Shown: positions 6,626 through 15,750 of the stretch, in pieces | Numbering within the stretch: the first letter of the stretch is position 1 | Layout of the letters: every line of letters begins with the position of its first letter | Origin: Nonomuraea zeae | Lineage (GTDB): Bacteria > Actinomycetota > Actinomycetes > Streptosporangiales > Streptosporangiaceae | Direction of reading: 5' to 3' | NCBI RefSeq assembly: GCF_005889725.1 | Contig: NZ_VCKX01000021.1 | Location: 1-64,000 of the forward strand | Length of the DNA stretch: 64,000 nucleotides | Program-made: the position numbers and the translations under genes | Notes under the pieces: generated by a model | Seen by the model: only the letters and a program-made list of their open reading frames with translations | Told to the model about the DNA's origin: nothing | Databases searched by the model: none

Positions 6626-8449
6626 GTGGAAGAGCAGCCGCCGACACAGGCCGTTGACGACGAGGCTCCCGCGCAGGCCGCGGACGAGCAGGCCCCCGCG
6701 CAGAAGCTCCTGCTGTCACGCGAGATGACGGCCGGCAAGGCGAACCAGGTGGCCGCGATCGTGCTGCTCGCCCTGCTGTCCACCATCACCACGCTCGCCC
6801 TGCCGCTGATCGGCGGCGGCTTCGTCGCCGAGCTGGAGAAGGGTGGCGGCGCGGTGACCACGGCCGCGCTCTGGATGGTCGCCGTCGGCCTGGCCGCGGC
6901 GATCACCGGCACCCTGTCCGGCTACCTGCTGGCCCGGCTCGGCATCGACCTGGTCACCAAGCTGCGCGTACGCACCTTGCGGCACGCGCTCGGCCTGCCG
7001 CTGAAGATCGCCAGGCGCGAGGGGACGGGCGATCTGGCCGCCCGGCTCACCTCGGACTCCTCCCAGATCCGGGGTCTGACCGAGGTCGGGCCGCTGCAAC
7101 TGCCCATGGCCGCGCTGCAGGTCGTCGCGACGCTCATCATCATGGGCGTGCTGGACTGGATCCTGCTGCTGATGACGGTCGGGTCGTTCCTGATCGCGAT
7201 CATCGGGGTCGTGTTCGTCATCAAGGCGATCAGGCAGAAGTTCGAGGCGCTGCAGACGGGAGTCGGCAAGCTGTCCGACGACTTCGTCGCGACCCTGGAG
7301 GCGCTCACCGTCGTCAAGGCCCACCGTGCCGAGAGCAGGCTGGCGAAGAGCTTCTCCGAGCGGGCGCAGAACCTGGGCGGGCTCGAGAGCGCCGCCGCCC
7401 GGCTCGAGGCCATGGTGGTGCCGGTGATGACCCTGGCCCAGCAGGTCGCCCTGGTCATCGTGATCATGGGTGGTGGCGTCCGCTACGTCTCCGGCGACAT
7501 CTCGCTGCCGAACCTCGTCTCGTTCCTGCTGCTCCTCCTCCAGCTCGCGGCGCCGCTGATCATGGCCATCCAGGCGACCGGCGCCATCCAGGCCGGTCTC
7601 GTGGCCAAGCAGCGCTTCGAGTCCGTGTTCTCGCTCCCGTACGAGCAGGTGGACGACGGCGCGGAGGACCGCGAGCCGGTGGCGGTGGACCCCGCCGCCC
7701 CCGCGGTCGTGCTGCACGAGGTCGGCTTCGCGTACGAGGAGGGTCAGCCGGTGCTGGAGGACGTCGGCTTCACCGTGCCGTCGAGCGGGCTGACCGCCAT
7801 GGTCGGCAGGTCGGGGGCCGGCAAGACCACCGTGCTCGGCCTGATCGAGCGGTTCATGGAGCTCGACTCCGGCCGGATCTCGGTCTTCGGGCGCGAGCTG
7901 CCCGAGTGGCCGCTGTCGGACCTGCGCGGCCGGATCGCCTACGTGGACCAGTCCTTCACGCTGCTGCGCGACACCATCCGCAACAACCTGCTGCTCGGCC
8001 TCGACCGGACCGTGCCGGACGACGTGCTGCTCGACGTGCTGGAGCAGGTCGGCCTGCGCGACGAGATCGCCGCCCTGCCCCAGGGGCTGGACACGCGCAT
8101 CGGCGGCGAGAGCGACCTGTCGGGCGGGCAGCGGCAGCGCCTGGCCCTGGCCGGCGTGCTGCTCAGCGACGCCAGGCTCGTGCTGCTCGACGAGCCGTCC
8201 TCGCAGCTCGACAGCCTCAACGAGGGCCGGCTCCGCGAGGTCGTCGACCGCCTGGCCGAGGACCGGGCGGTCCTGGTGGTCGCGCACCGGCTGTCCACCG
8301 TCCAGCACGCGCGCCACGTCATCCTCCTGGACCGGGGGAAGGTGCAGGCGCAGGGGACGCACGAGCGGCTGATGAGCGAGTGCGAGCCCTACGCCGAACT
8401 CGTGCGCGGCCAGATGCTGCGCCCCGTCGATTCCGTCCGGCTTTCCTGA
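6626..8449 (+). CDS. ABC exporter, fused membrane and ATPase domains
   Basis: The 607-aa protein begins at GTG 6626 (AGGTGAG upstream) with about 40 charged, disordered residues rich in Gln, Glu and Pro, then a six-helix type I exporter domain (about 50-330) and an ATPase domain with Walker A GRSGAGKTT (about 393), signature LSGGQRQRLALA, Walker B RLVLLDEP and H-loop VAHRLST. It lacks an N-terminal C39 protease domain, so leader removal is done by another protein, probably the M16 protease encoded at 11033. Position between the methyltransferase and reductase genes points to peptide export. Confidence 0.85.
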   Translation: MEEQPPTQAVDDEAPAQAADEQAPAQKLLLSREMTAGKANQVAAIVLLALLSTITTLALPLIGGGFVAELEKGGGAVTTAALWMVAVGLAAAITGTLSGYLLARLGIDLVTKLRVRTLRHALGLPLKIARREGTGDLAARLTSDSSQIRGLTEVGPLQLPMAALQVVATLIIMGVLDWILLLMTVGSFLIAIIGVVFVIKAIRQKFEALQTGVGKLSDDFVATLEALTVVKAHRAESRLAKSFSERAQNLGGLESAAARLEAMVVPVMTLAQQVALVIVIMGGGVRYVSGDISLPNLVSFLLLLLQLAAPLIMAIQATGAIQAGLVAKQRFESVFSLPYEQVDDGAEDREPVAVDPAAPAVVLHEVGFAYEEGQPVLEDVGFTVPSSGLTAMVGRSGAGKTTVLGLIERFMELDSGRISVFGRELPEWPLSDLRGRIAYVDQSFTLLRDTIRNNLLLGLDRTVPDDVLLDVLEQVGLRDEIAALPQGLDTRIGGESDLSGGQRQRLALAGVLLSDARLVLLDEPSSQLDSLNEGRLREVVDRLAEDRAVLVVAHRLSTVQHARHVILLDRGKVQAQGTHERLMSECEPYAELVRGQMLRPVDSVRLS

Positions 8450-8476
8450 AGTCCGGTTTCTCGAACAGGAGTGATG

Positions 8477-9439
8477 ATGCCCAGCCTCTCTGTCTTGTTG
8501 CCGATGATGCCCGCGCGGCACGAGCAGATCCTGTCCTTCGCCGCCCTGGTGCAGTGGACGGACGCGCTGCGCCTGTGGCAGGGGCAGGCGCTGTCGCTCG
8601 ACGCGCACCACAGCTTCGTCTTCGCCGCGGGCGCCGGCTTCAAGGTCCCGATGGGCACGGGCGTCTCGCTCATGCCGCTGCGGCACCCGCACGACGCCGC
8701 CGTGCACGCCCGCTCCGTGGCGGTGGCCTCCGGGCACCCGTTCGTCGCGGGGATCGGTCCCGGCGGGATCGACTTCCAGCGCAACATCGCGGGCCGCCCG
8801 TACGCCAGCCAGCTCCAGGCGGTCAGGGAGTACGTCACCGTCATGCGCGGCCTCCTGGACGGCGAGGAGGTGGACCTGGACGGGACGCATTTCACCGCCC
8901 ACGACGTGCTGCCGCCCATGCCGACCCCGCCGGTGGAGATCGGCGTCGGCGTGCTGCGGCCCGGGATGGCCCGGCTGGCCGGCGAGGTCGCCGACGTCGC
9001 GATCACCTGGCTCACGCCCGCCTCCTACCTGCGCGACGTGATCGTCCCGGCGCTGGAGGAGGGCGCCAAGAAGGCCGGGCGTCCCGTGCCCCGCCTGGTG
9101 GCGATCGTGCCGATGTTCGTGGCCCAGCCCGACCGGGACCAGACCCGCCTCGTCCTGCAGTCCAACGCCGGGCACCTCATGCTGCCTCACTACGTCGACA
9201 TGCTGGAGCGGTCGGGCATCGAGATCGACCCGCAGCAGCCGGTCGAGACCGTGAAGCGGCTGATCAGCGGCGGGGCGTTCCTGACCGGGACCCCGGAGGA
9301 GCTCGGCGGCCAGATCGGCGAGTTCCACGCCGCCGGGGTGGACGAGCTGGTCATCAACCTGACCGGCGTGGCCAACTCCTACGGGCCGCAGGCCGCGCTG
9401 ACCGAGGCCGAGACCATCCTGAGCCAGGGCGCACCGTGA
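8477..9439 (+). CDS. LLM-class (F420-type) oxidoreductase, candidate dehydroalanine reductase (LanJ-type)
   Basis: The 320-aa protein has the luciferase-like monooxygenase TIM-barrel pattern: N-terminal strand with LPMMPARHEQIL, VSLMPLRHPHDAAVHARSVAVAS segment, GIGPGGIDFQRN loop and a REYVTVMRGLLDGEEV helix. Family members near class V lanthipeptide genes (LxmJ) use F420H2 to reduce Dha to D-Ala, which is the role proposed here. GTG 8471, ATG 8474 and ATG 8477 are all possible starts; 8477 gives the best spacing from AGGAG. The stop overlaps the GTG of the next gene (GTGA), so reductase and decarboxylase fusion are coupled. Confidence 0.8.
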   Translation: MPSLSVLLPMMPARHEQILSFAALVQWTDALRLWQGQALSLDAHHSFVFAAGAGFKVPMGTGVSLMPLRHPHDAAVHARSVAVASGHPFVAGIGPGGIDFQRNIAGRPYASQLQAVREYVTVMRGLLDGEEVDLDGTHFTAHDVLPPMPTPPVEIGVGVLRPGMARLAGEVADVAITWLTPASYLRDVIVPALEEGAKKAGRPVPRLVAIVPMFVAQPDRDQTRLVLQSNAGHLMLPHYVDMLERSGIEIDPQQPVETVKRLISGGAFLTGTPEELGGQIGEFHAAGVDELVINLTGVANSYGPQAALTEAETILSQGAP

Positions 9440-11049
9440 CCGATCCGTCCACCTCCCCGCGGCCGGGCGCCGAGGCGTCCCGGCCGTCCGCCATGCCTGG
9501 ACCGGATGCCGAGGCGTCCCGGCTGCCCGCCATGCCCGGACCGGATGCCGGGTTGTCGCGGCTGCTGCTCGTCGTGACGGGATCCCTGGCGGCGCGCAAC
9601 CTGCCGTTCGCGCTGACGCTGCTGCGCGAGTCCCGGCCCGGCCTGAGCATCAGGGTGGTCGTGACGCGCAGCGCGGAGCGGTTCGTCACGCGTGCGGCGC
9701 TGGCGCCCGAGGTGGACGAGGTCATGGCGGACGAGTGGCCGGACGACGCCGCGCAGGCCCGGCACGTCGAGTGGGCGGAGTGGGCGCAGGCCGTCGTCGT
9801 CTACCCGATGACCCTGCACTTCATGGGCCGGCTGGCACTCGGCCTCGCCGACACCCCGGCGCTGCTGGCCGCCCAGTGCACGAGCGCGCTCGTCGTGCTG
9901 GCGCCGGCCCTGCCGCCCGGAGGGGTGGAGAGCGCCGCCTACCAGTCGCACTGGAGCGCCCTGCGCGAGCGCCCGAACGTGGTGCTCGTACCGCCGCGTC
10001 CCGGGATCAGCACCGCGACCGGGCGGCCGGACTCGTGGCTGTCGACGCTGGCGCAGGCGATCGAGACGGTCGACGCGCACTGGGCGGCGCACCGCGCCCG
10101 CCGGGACGCCCCGGCCGAGGACGGCACAGGGCATTTGCTGATGGAGGTGGCCGCCGAGGCCGGCGGGTTCGTGTGGCGGCGCCGGCCGGGGCGGCTCTCG
10201 CACAGCGGGTTCGCGCCCGTGGACCCCGCGCTGAACGCCAGGCTCGCCGGGCTGCTGGACGGCGCGGACGTACGGCTGGCGCCGGGGGAGCCGGACGGCG
10301 CGTTCCGCGCCTACCGCGTGGCCGGGGCGGAGTCCGCGGCGCGGATCCTGCTCCGCGACGGCCCGACCGAACAGCTCGCCCGGCTGATGCGGGGGCTCGG
10401 CCGGGCGCTGAGGGAGGTGCACACCGTCGCGCCCGGCGACGTCACCGGGCCGCCGCGCGCGCTGCGCAGGCTCGCGGAGTGGCTGGCGGGGGACTCGCGC
10501 AGCGCGCCGGCCGCCGCGGCGGGGGCGGTGCTGGCCGACCGGCTCGGAGCGAAGTCCTGGGACCTGCTGCGCGACTGGTGCGCCGAGCAGATCGCGGACC
10601 CCGGCGTCGTCCTCTCCCATGGCGCGCCGGGCCTGGGCTCGCTGGCCGTGCACCCGGCGGGCCTGGATTCCGAGGAGATGCCCGCCCCGGGGTCGCCGGA
10701 CGCGGACCCGGGCGGGAGCGCCGTCGGCGAGCTGCTGATCGGCGAGGACCTGTGCGCCGCGCCCTGGTATCACGACCTGGCCTGGATCGCCGGCGAGCTC
10801 GTGGAGCTGCGCTGGCTCAACGACGGCGACCCGCGGCAGTGGCAGCGTCTGCTCGACGCGCTCTTCGAGGGCTACGGCCGGGACCTGGGCAAGGACGCGA
10901 ACAGGCTGGTGGCCCTGCGCATCGTCCTGCACCTGCACGACATATCCGCTTACGTTGGGCTGGATGCCTCACTCCTGGCCACGTACGCAGGATTCCTTGA
11001 TTTTCTGGTCAATCTCGATGGAGGATCGCCGCATGCCCGGAATTCATAG
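9436..11049 (+). CDS. Fused cysteine decarboxylase (LanD-like) and degenerate APH-like domain (candidate LanX)
   Basis: The 537-aa protein has three parts. Residues 1-40 are Pro/Ala-rich with a 13-residue tandem repeat. Residues 42-225 form a flavoprotein decarboxylase of the EpiD/LanD family: LLVVTGSLAARN flavin strand, the catalytic His in ARHVEWAEWA, then VVYPMTLHFMGRLALGLAD where EpiD has its PASANT motif, and SALVVLAPAL. Residues 235-525 look like an aminoglycoside-phosphotransferase fold with lost catalytic residues (LSHGAPGLGSLAV for HGD-N; LLIGEDLCAAPWYHDLA for the metal-binding DWE). Class V clusters normally encode D and X separately, so this appears to be a D-X fusion. The D part would decarboxylate the C-terminal Cys of precursor 2. 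GTG 9436 overlaps the upstream stop. Confidence 0.75.
   Translation: MTDPSTSPRPGAEASRPSAMPGPDAEASRLPAMPGPDAGLSRLLLVVTGSLAARNLPFALTLLRESRPGLSIRVVVTRSAERFVTRAALAPEVDEVMADEWPDDAAQARHVEWAEWAQAVVVYPMTLHFMGRLALGLADTPALLAAQCTSALVVLAPALPPGGVESAAYQSHWSALRERPNVVLVPPRPGISTATGRPDSWLSTLAQAIETVDAHWAAHRARRDAPAEDGTGHLLMEVAAEAGGFVWRRRPGRLSHSGFAPVDPALNARLAGLLDGADVRLAPGEPDGAFRAYRVAGAESAARILLRDGPTEQLARLMRGLGRALREVHTVAPGDVTGPPRALRRLAEWLAGDSRSAPAAAAGAVLADRLGAKSWDLLRDWCAEQIADPGVVLSHGAPGLGSLAVHPAGLDSEEMPAPGSPDADPGGSAVGELLIGEDLCAAPWYHDLAWIAGELVELRWLNDGDPRQWQRLLDALFEGYGRDLGKDANRLVALRIVLHLHDISAYVGLDASLLATYAGFLDFLVNLDGGSPHARNS
9469..9546 (+). repeat. Two-copy 39-bp in-frame tandem repeat
   Basis: Units 9469-9507 and 9508-9546 differ at only three or so positions and encode the 13-residue units AEASRPSAMPGPD and AEASRLPAMPGPD in the disordered N-terminus of the decarboxylase fusion. 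It looks like a recent slippage or duplication and is unlikely to affect the fold. Confidence 0.85.
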
Positions 11050-13597
11050 GCGGACGCTGGCGAACGGGCTGAAGCTGCTGGTGGCGCCGGTCGCCGGCAC
11101 CTCGCGGGCAGCCGTCGCCGTCCACTACCGCGTGGGCTTCCGGGTCGAGCCGCCGGGCATGGAGGGCTTCGCCCACCTCTTCGAGCACCTGATGTTCGTG
11201 GGCAGCCAGAGCCTGCCCGACGGCGCGTTCTTCAACCACGTGAGTGACACCGCCGGCGCGGCGAGCGGGCGCACGCACCAGGACTACACGGAGTTCTACC
11301 AGGTGGTGCCGCGCTCGGCGCTGGAGCAGGCGCTGTTCAGCGAGGCCGACCGGATGCGCGCCCCGAGATTCACGCAGGAGGCGCTGACCGGGCAGCTCGC
11401 CGGCGTCGCCGCCGAGATCCGCGAGATGATCGTCGAACGGCCCTACGGCGGCATGCCATGGCCCCACATGGCGGGCCTGCTCTACACGTCGTTCGCCAAC
11501 GCGCACGACGGCTACGGTGACCCCGACCAGCTGAAGCAGGCGACGCTGGAGGACTGCGCCGAGTTCTTCGCCCGCTACTACACGCCGGGCAACGCGGTGG
11601 TCACCGTGACCGGCGACGTCGATCCCGACGAGGTGGCGGCGTACGTGGAGCGCCACTTCGGCGACATCCCGGCCCGCGCGGCCGCCCCGCAGCCCGACCT
11701 GACCGAGCCCGGGTTCTTCATGGACCAGACCGCCTCCTTCACCGAGCCGGGGATCCCGGCCACCGCGATCACCATGGGGCAGTGGCTGCCCGACCCGGCC
11801 ACCGATCTGAGCGGCTACCTGGCCCACGCCGTCCTGGCCCGGGTGATGGCCCGGCAGATCACCCCGGACGGGACGTCCGCGGTCAGCACGAGCTGCGGGT
11901 TCTTCGGCCCGCTCGACGCCCGCGCCCCGGACGCGCTGCTGCTGACCGTCCTCGTGCCGCCGTCCACGCCGTCCGTGCAGATGGTCGGAGCCATCCGTAC
12001 GCAGTGGGGCATGTGGTCGAAGGGCGACATCTCCGAGGAGGTGTCCGCGGCCGTCAACGAGCTCGTGTCCGAGCACCACCGCGACCACGACGACATCGAG
12101 ACGCGCTGCCGCGCCCTCGGCCGCCTGGAGATCCTCTTCGACCGGGCCGAGCTGCTCGACGAGCTGCCCGAGCGGTACGCCGAGGTGACCCCGGCGCAGG
12201 TCGCCAGGGCGGCGGCGCGGCTGCACGGCGCGGCCTGCGCGGTCATGACGATCGAGCCGGGCCGCAGGCGGACGCGGCCCAAGCCGGGCCACACCGCACG
12301 GGCCGGACGAGAGCCCGCCGAGACCTTCACGATCCCTGAGCCGGTGGACGGGCCGCGAAGCGTGCCGCCGCGTGCCGAGCAGCCCCGCCCCGTGCTGGGC
12401 GAGCACGTGGAGACCGTGTTCGGCAACGGCCTGCGGGCCATCGCCGTCCGCGCGGGCAGCGCGCCCGTGGTGGAGCTCCGCCTCCGCCTGCCCGCCGGTC
12501 CCGCGGGCTGGCGTCGTCCGGACCACATGGAGCTCCTGGCACACGTCCTCGGCCGCCGTGCCCGCGTGGGCCTGCACGGCCACGGCGCGGGCGGCGAGCT
12601 GACCGTCAGGACGGACGGCCAGTGGCTCGACTTCTCCGGGTACGCCAGGACGGACGGGCTGGACGCGTGGCTCGCCGTCCTGTCGGAGGTCCTCACGCCG
12701 TTCGCGATGACCGAGCCCCTGTCGCTGGGCCGCTCGCTGCTGCGCGGCCGGACGCCGGGGCGGATCGCCGACGACGGGCTGCGCGCGTACCTGCTGGGGC
12801 CCGCGACGGCGGAGCCGGCCGGGCTCGCCGACGTGCACAGGACCGTGATCGTGCCCGGCGGCGCCTCGCTCGTCGCCGTGGGCGACGCCGACCCCGTACA
12901 ACTGCTCGCCCGGCTGGAGGGCGCGCTGGAACGGTGGCAGGGGCCGGCGCAGCCGGTGCCCGCCGTCACCGCCGCCGAGGGCGGGGTCCTGCTCGTCCCC
13001 AGGGAAGACCTGTCGAACATCCTGGTGACCTTCAGCGCTCCCGAGCCGCCCGACGGCCCGAACGACGTGGCCCGCTATCTCGCCACCGGCGTGCTCGGCC
13101 GCTACCGCCGCAACCGCTCGATCCGCGACGCGCCCGGCACCACCGGCCTGGGGCCCAGCGGCTACGAGGCGTTCCTCGGCCGGGACCTCTTCACCGGCTT
13201 CCCGCGGGCCTACATCCAGCTGATGCGGCCGAAGGAGCAGGTGCCGGAGGTGTTCACCGAGGTGCTCGACCGGCTGCCCGAGCTCACGGCCGCGCCGCCC
13301 GACCCCGCCGAGCTCGACCTGACCAGGGAGTACTGCGTCCTGGAGATGCTGTGGGGACTGGACTCGCCCGCGAAGATCGCCGATCTCGTACGCGTCGGCT
13401 TCTCCTTCGGCCAGGGCGCCGGCCTGCTCACCCGGCTGTACGACCGCCTCGGCGAGATCACCGCCGACGAGGTCGTGGAGGCGGCGGTCAGCACGTACGG
13501 CCGGATGCCCCTGCCGAGCATGGTCGTCGGCGACATCGAGGCGGACTGGCTGTCGGACGAGATCGAGCGCGAGGTCACCGAGATGGAGGGAGTGTGA
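11033..13597 (+). CDS. M16-family zinc peptidase, double length; candidate leader peptidase
   Basis: The 854-aa protein carries two M16-type halves. The N-terminal half has the inverted zinc motif HLFEHLMFVGS (HxxEH, about residue 48) and the distal Glu in AAEIREMIVERP (about 129), followed by RYYTPGNAVVTVTGDVD. The C-terminal half (about 455-850) lacks HxxEH and should be the inactive partner half that closes the chamber. M16 proteases in RiPP clusters trim leaders, and the exporter here lacks a protease domain. ATG 11033 is preceded by GGAGG and lies inside the 3' end of the decarboxylase gene; its stop overlaps the next GTG start. Confidence 0.85.
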   Translation: MPGIHRRTLANGLKLLVAPVAGTSRAAVAVHYRVGFRVEPPGMEGFAHLFEHLMFVGSQSLPDGAFFNHVSDTAGAASGRTHQDYTEFYQVVPRSALEQALFSEADRMRAPRFTQEALTGQLAGVAAEIREMIVERPYGGMPWPHMAGLLYTSFANAHDGYGDPDQLKQATLEDCAEFFARYYTPGNAVVTVTGDVDPDEVAAYVERHFGDIPARAAAPQPDLTEPGFFMDQTASFTEPGIPATAITMGQWLPDPATDLSGYLAHAVLARVMARQITPDGTSAVSTSCGFFGPLDARAPDALLLTVLVPPSTPSVQMVGAIRTQWGMWSKGDISEEVSAAVNELVSEHHRDHDDIETRCRALGRLEILFDRAELLDELPERYAEVTPAQVARAAARLHGAACAVMTIEPGRRRTRPKPGHTARAGREPAETFTIPEPVDGPRSVPPRAEQPRPVLGEHVETVFGNGLRAIAVRAGSAPVVELRLRLPAGPAGWRRPDHMELLAHVLGRRARVGLHGHGAGGELTVRTDGQWLDFSGYARTDGLDAWLAVLSEVLTPFAMTEPLSLGRSLLRGRTPGRIADDGLRAYLLGPATAEPAGLADVHRTVIVPGGASLVAVGDADPVQLLARLEGALERWQGPAQPVPAVTAAEGGVLLVPREDLSNILVTFSAPEPPDGPNDVARYLATGVLGRYRRNRSIRDAPGTTGLGPSGYEAFLGRDLFTGFPRAYIQLMRPKEQVPEVFTEVLDRLPELTAAPPDPAELDLTREYCVLEMLWGLDSPAKIADLVRVGFSFGQGAGLLTRLYDRLGEITADEVVEAAVSTYGRMPLPSMVVGDIEADWLSDEIEREVTEMEGV

Positions 13598-14121
13598 GCG
13601 TGGCGCAGAAGGCCGGGCCGGCCGGAGCGGCCGGGGCGGTACGCCTGAGGCCGCCCAGGAACGCCGTGCACCGCCGGGCGATCACGATGTGGACCACCAG
13701 GTCCGCCGTGGGGTACGGGCTGGTGGCACTGGTGTTCGTGGCCCTGGCGGTGTTCGTCGACGGAGCGGGCACCGTTTTCGCGGTGCTGGCGTTCCTGACG
13801 GTGCTGGCCGGCGCCTGCTACGCGATCGTGGTGCCGCGCTGGCGCTACGGCGTGCACCGCTGGGAGGTGACCGAGGATGCCGTCTACACCAGCTCCGGCT
13901 GGCTGTGGCATCAGTACCGGGTGGCGCCGATGTCGCGCATCCAGACGGTGGACACCATGCGAGGCCCGTTCTACCAGCTCTTCAAGCTGTCGGCGGTGAC
14001 CGTCACCACGGCGTCGGCGATGGGCCCGCTGCGGATCGACGGCCTGGACGAGGAGTTCGCCAGGGACCTGGTCGAAAAGCTCAACAGGGTGACCCAGACG
14101 ACCCCCGGGGACGCGACGTGA
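13594..14121 (+). CDS. Bacterial PH-domain membrane protein (YdbS-like)
   Basis: The 175-aa protein has two adjacent transmembrane helices (about residues 42-85) and one bPH2 domain with WEVTEDAVYTSSGWLW and PMSRIQTVDTMRGPF. With the next gene it forms a YdbS/YdbT-like pair. In Bacillus the ydbST operon gives intrinsic resistance to bacteriocins of relatives, and bPH2 genes recur in leaderless and circular bacteriocin operons, so self-protection or export help is likely. GTG 13594 overlaps the M16 stop and has GGAGGG upstream; its own stop overlaps the following GTG. Confidence 0.8.
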   Translation: MSVAQKAGPAGAAGAVRLRPPRNAVHRRAITMWTTRSAVGYGLVALVFVALAVFVDGAGTVFAVLAFLTVLAGACYAIVVPRWRYGVHRWEVTEDAVYTSSGWLWHQYRVAPMSRIQTVDTMRGPFYQLFKLSAVTVTTASAMGPLRIDGLDEEFARDLVEKLNRVTQTTPGDAT

Positions 14122-15689
14122 CGATGAAGGACATGACGGTGGAGTCGGTCGGCTGGCGCCGGCTCGACCCTCGCATGCTCCTGGTCAACCTGCGCTGGCT
14201 GGCTCCGCCCCTGGGCATCATCGCGCTGACCGCGCTGGCCTCGGGCGGGGTGACCTGGGAAGATCACAAGCTGCAGATCGTCTCCGCCCTGCTGTTCGTC
14301 TACCTCACCTGCAGCGAGATGATCCGCTGGCGGACGACGCGTTTCCGGGTGACCGAAGAGCAGGTCGAGGTCACCTCCGGGCTGTTCTGGCGCCGCCACG
14401 TCGCGATCCCGCGCGACCGCCTGCGCACCGTGGACGTGACGTCCGGCCCGGTGCACCGGATCTTTGGCCTGTCGATCGTCACGATGGGCACCGGCCAGGC
14501 GCTCAGGACCGACCGGCGGGATCAGGTCAAGCTCGACGCCGTCTCCACGGCCGACGCGGCGACGCTGCGCGCCGACCTCCTGCCCCGCGCGCAGGACGCG
14601 CCTCCCGTGCCCGGCCCGCAACACGACGCGGCCCCGAAGCCCGTGGCGCCGCCGCCGGCGGCGGTGGAGATCGCCCGGGGCGATCCGGCCTGGGTACGGT
14701 ACGCGCCGCTCAGCCCGCTCGTCTTCGTGATCGGCCTGGCCCCGCTGACCCAGGCCTACAACCTGGCCGAGCGGCTCGGCATCCCCGTGGACATCGGCGG
14801 CGCGGTGCTGGGGGCCATCGAGTTCCTGGAGAAGATGCCCGGCTGGCTGTACATCGTGTTCTTCCTCATGATGCTGATCGCCGGCGCGATCGGCACCATG
14901 CTGCTGTTCACCGAGGCGTGGTGGAAATTCCGCCTCGTGCGCGAGCCGGGCAGCGCCACCCTGCGCGTGAGCCGCGGGCTGCTCACGACCCGTTCCTTCA
15001 CGCTGGAGGAGCGGCGGCTGCGCGGCGCCGAGCTGATCGAGCCGTTCATGCTGCGCTGGGGCAGGGGCGCCCGGCTCAAGGCGATCGCGAGCGGGCTGCG
15101 CCAGACCCTGGACGGCCCGCGCGGCGGCTCGGGCGCGCTGCTTCCCCCCGCCCCCCGGCGGCTGGCGCACCTGACGGCCGCGTCCGTGCTGGGGGAGCGG
15201 GAGAGCCCGCTGCTGCCCGCGCGCCTGCGGGCCCACCCCCGGGCCGCGCTGCGCCGCCGGCTGACCCGCGCGGCGGTGGCCAGCGTGGCGGCCGTCACCG
15301 CGGCGGCCGTGCTCGCCGCCCTGACCGGCTGGTCCGCCGGCTGGTCGATGGCGATCGCGGCCGTGGTCGTGGTGCCGGTGTCGTTCCTGCTCGCCGCCGA
15401 CTCCTACCGGTCGCTCGGGCACGCGATCTCCGGGGCGTACCTCGTGGTCCGGTCCGGCGCGCTGGTGCGCCGTACCGTGGCGTTGCAGCGCGGCGGCATC
15501 ATCGGCTGGACCGTCACCCGCTCGCCGTTGCAGCGGCGGGCGGGCCTGGCCAACGTCGCGGCGACGACGGCGGCGGGGACGCTGGGCGCCTACACCATGC
15601 GGGACGTGGACTACGGCGACGGTCTCGTGGTGGCCGGCGAAGCGGTCCCCGGGTTGCTGGCGCAATTCATCGAGGTGACCGAAGAATAA
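14118..15689 (+). CDS. Bacterial PH-domain membrane protein, multi-domain (YdbT-like)
   Basis: The 523-aa protein has three bPH2 domains separated by hydrophobic hairpins: helices near residues 22-65, a first PH domain with FRVTEEQVEVTSGLFW, helices near 200-265, a second PH domain with LRVSRGLLTTRSFTLEERR, helices near 390-440 and a third PH domain with YLVVRSGALVRRTVALQR. It overlaps the YdbS-like gene by 4 bases. Expected role, by analogy to Bacillus YdbST, is membrane-level immunity to the peptide made by this cluster. GTG 14118 is chosen for the coupled overlap; ATG 14124 is an alternative. Confidence 0.8.
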   Translation: MTMKDMTVESVGWRRLDPRMLLVNLRWLAPPLGIIALTALASGGVTWEDHKLQIVSALLFVYLTCSEMIRWRTTRFRVTEEQVEVTSGLFWRRHVAIPRDRLRTVDVTSGPVHRIFGLSIVTMGTGQALRTDRRDQVKLDAVSTADAATLRADLLPRAQDAPPVPGPQHDAAPKPVAPPPAAVEIARGDPAWVRYAPLSPLVFVIGLAPLTQAYNLAERLGIPVDIGGAVLGAIEFLEKMPGWLYIVFFLMMLIAGAIGTMLLFTEAWWKFRLVREPGSATLRVSRGLLTTRSFTLEERRLRGAELIEPFMLRWGRGARLKAIASGLRQTLDGPRGGSGALLPPAPRRLAHLTAASVLGERESPLLPARLRAHPRAALRRRLTRAAVASVAAVTAAAVLAALTGWSAGWSMAIAAVVVVPVSFLLAADSYRSLGHAISGAYLVVRSGALVRRTVALQRGGIIGWTVTRSPLQRRAGLANVAATTAAGTLGAYTMRDVDYGDGLVVAGEAVPGLLAQFIEVTEE

Positions 15690-15750
15690 CGAATTGCTCA
15701 GAGTAAAGGTGAATATTCATCTCATGGGCAACATGGGAGTGGCGAGATAA

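Noticed and set aside
6716..9328. Long minus-strand frame of 870 codons opposite the exporter and reductase genes
   Set aside because: It is His/Gln/Arg-rich antisense sequence typical of high-GC shadows; the plus strand carries clear exporter and LLM motifs.
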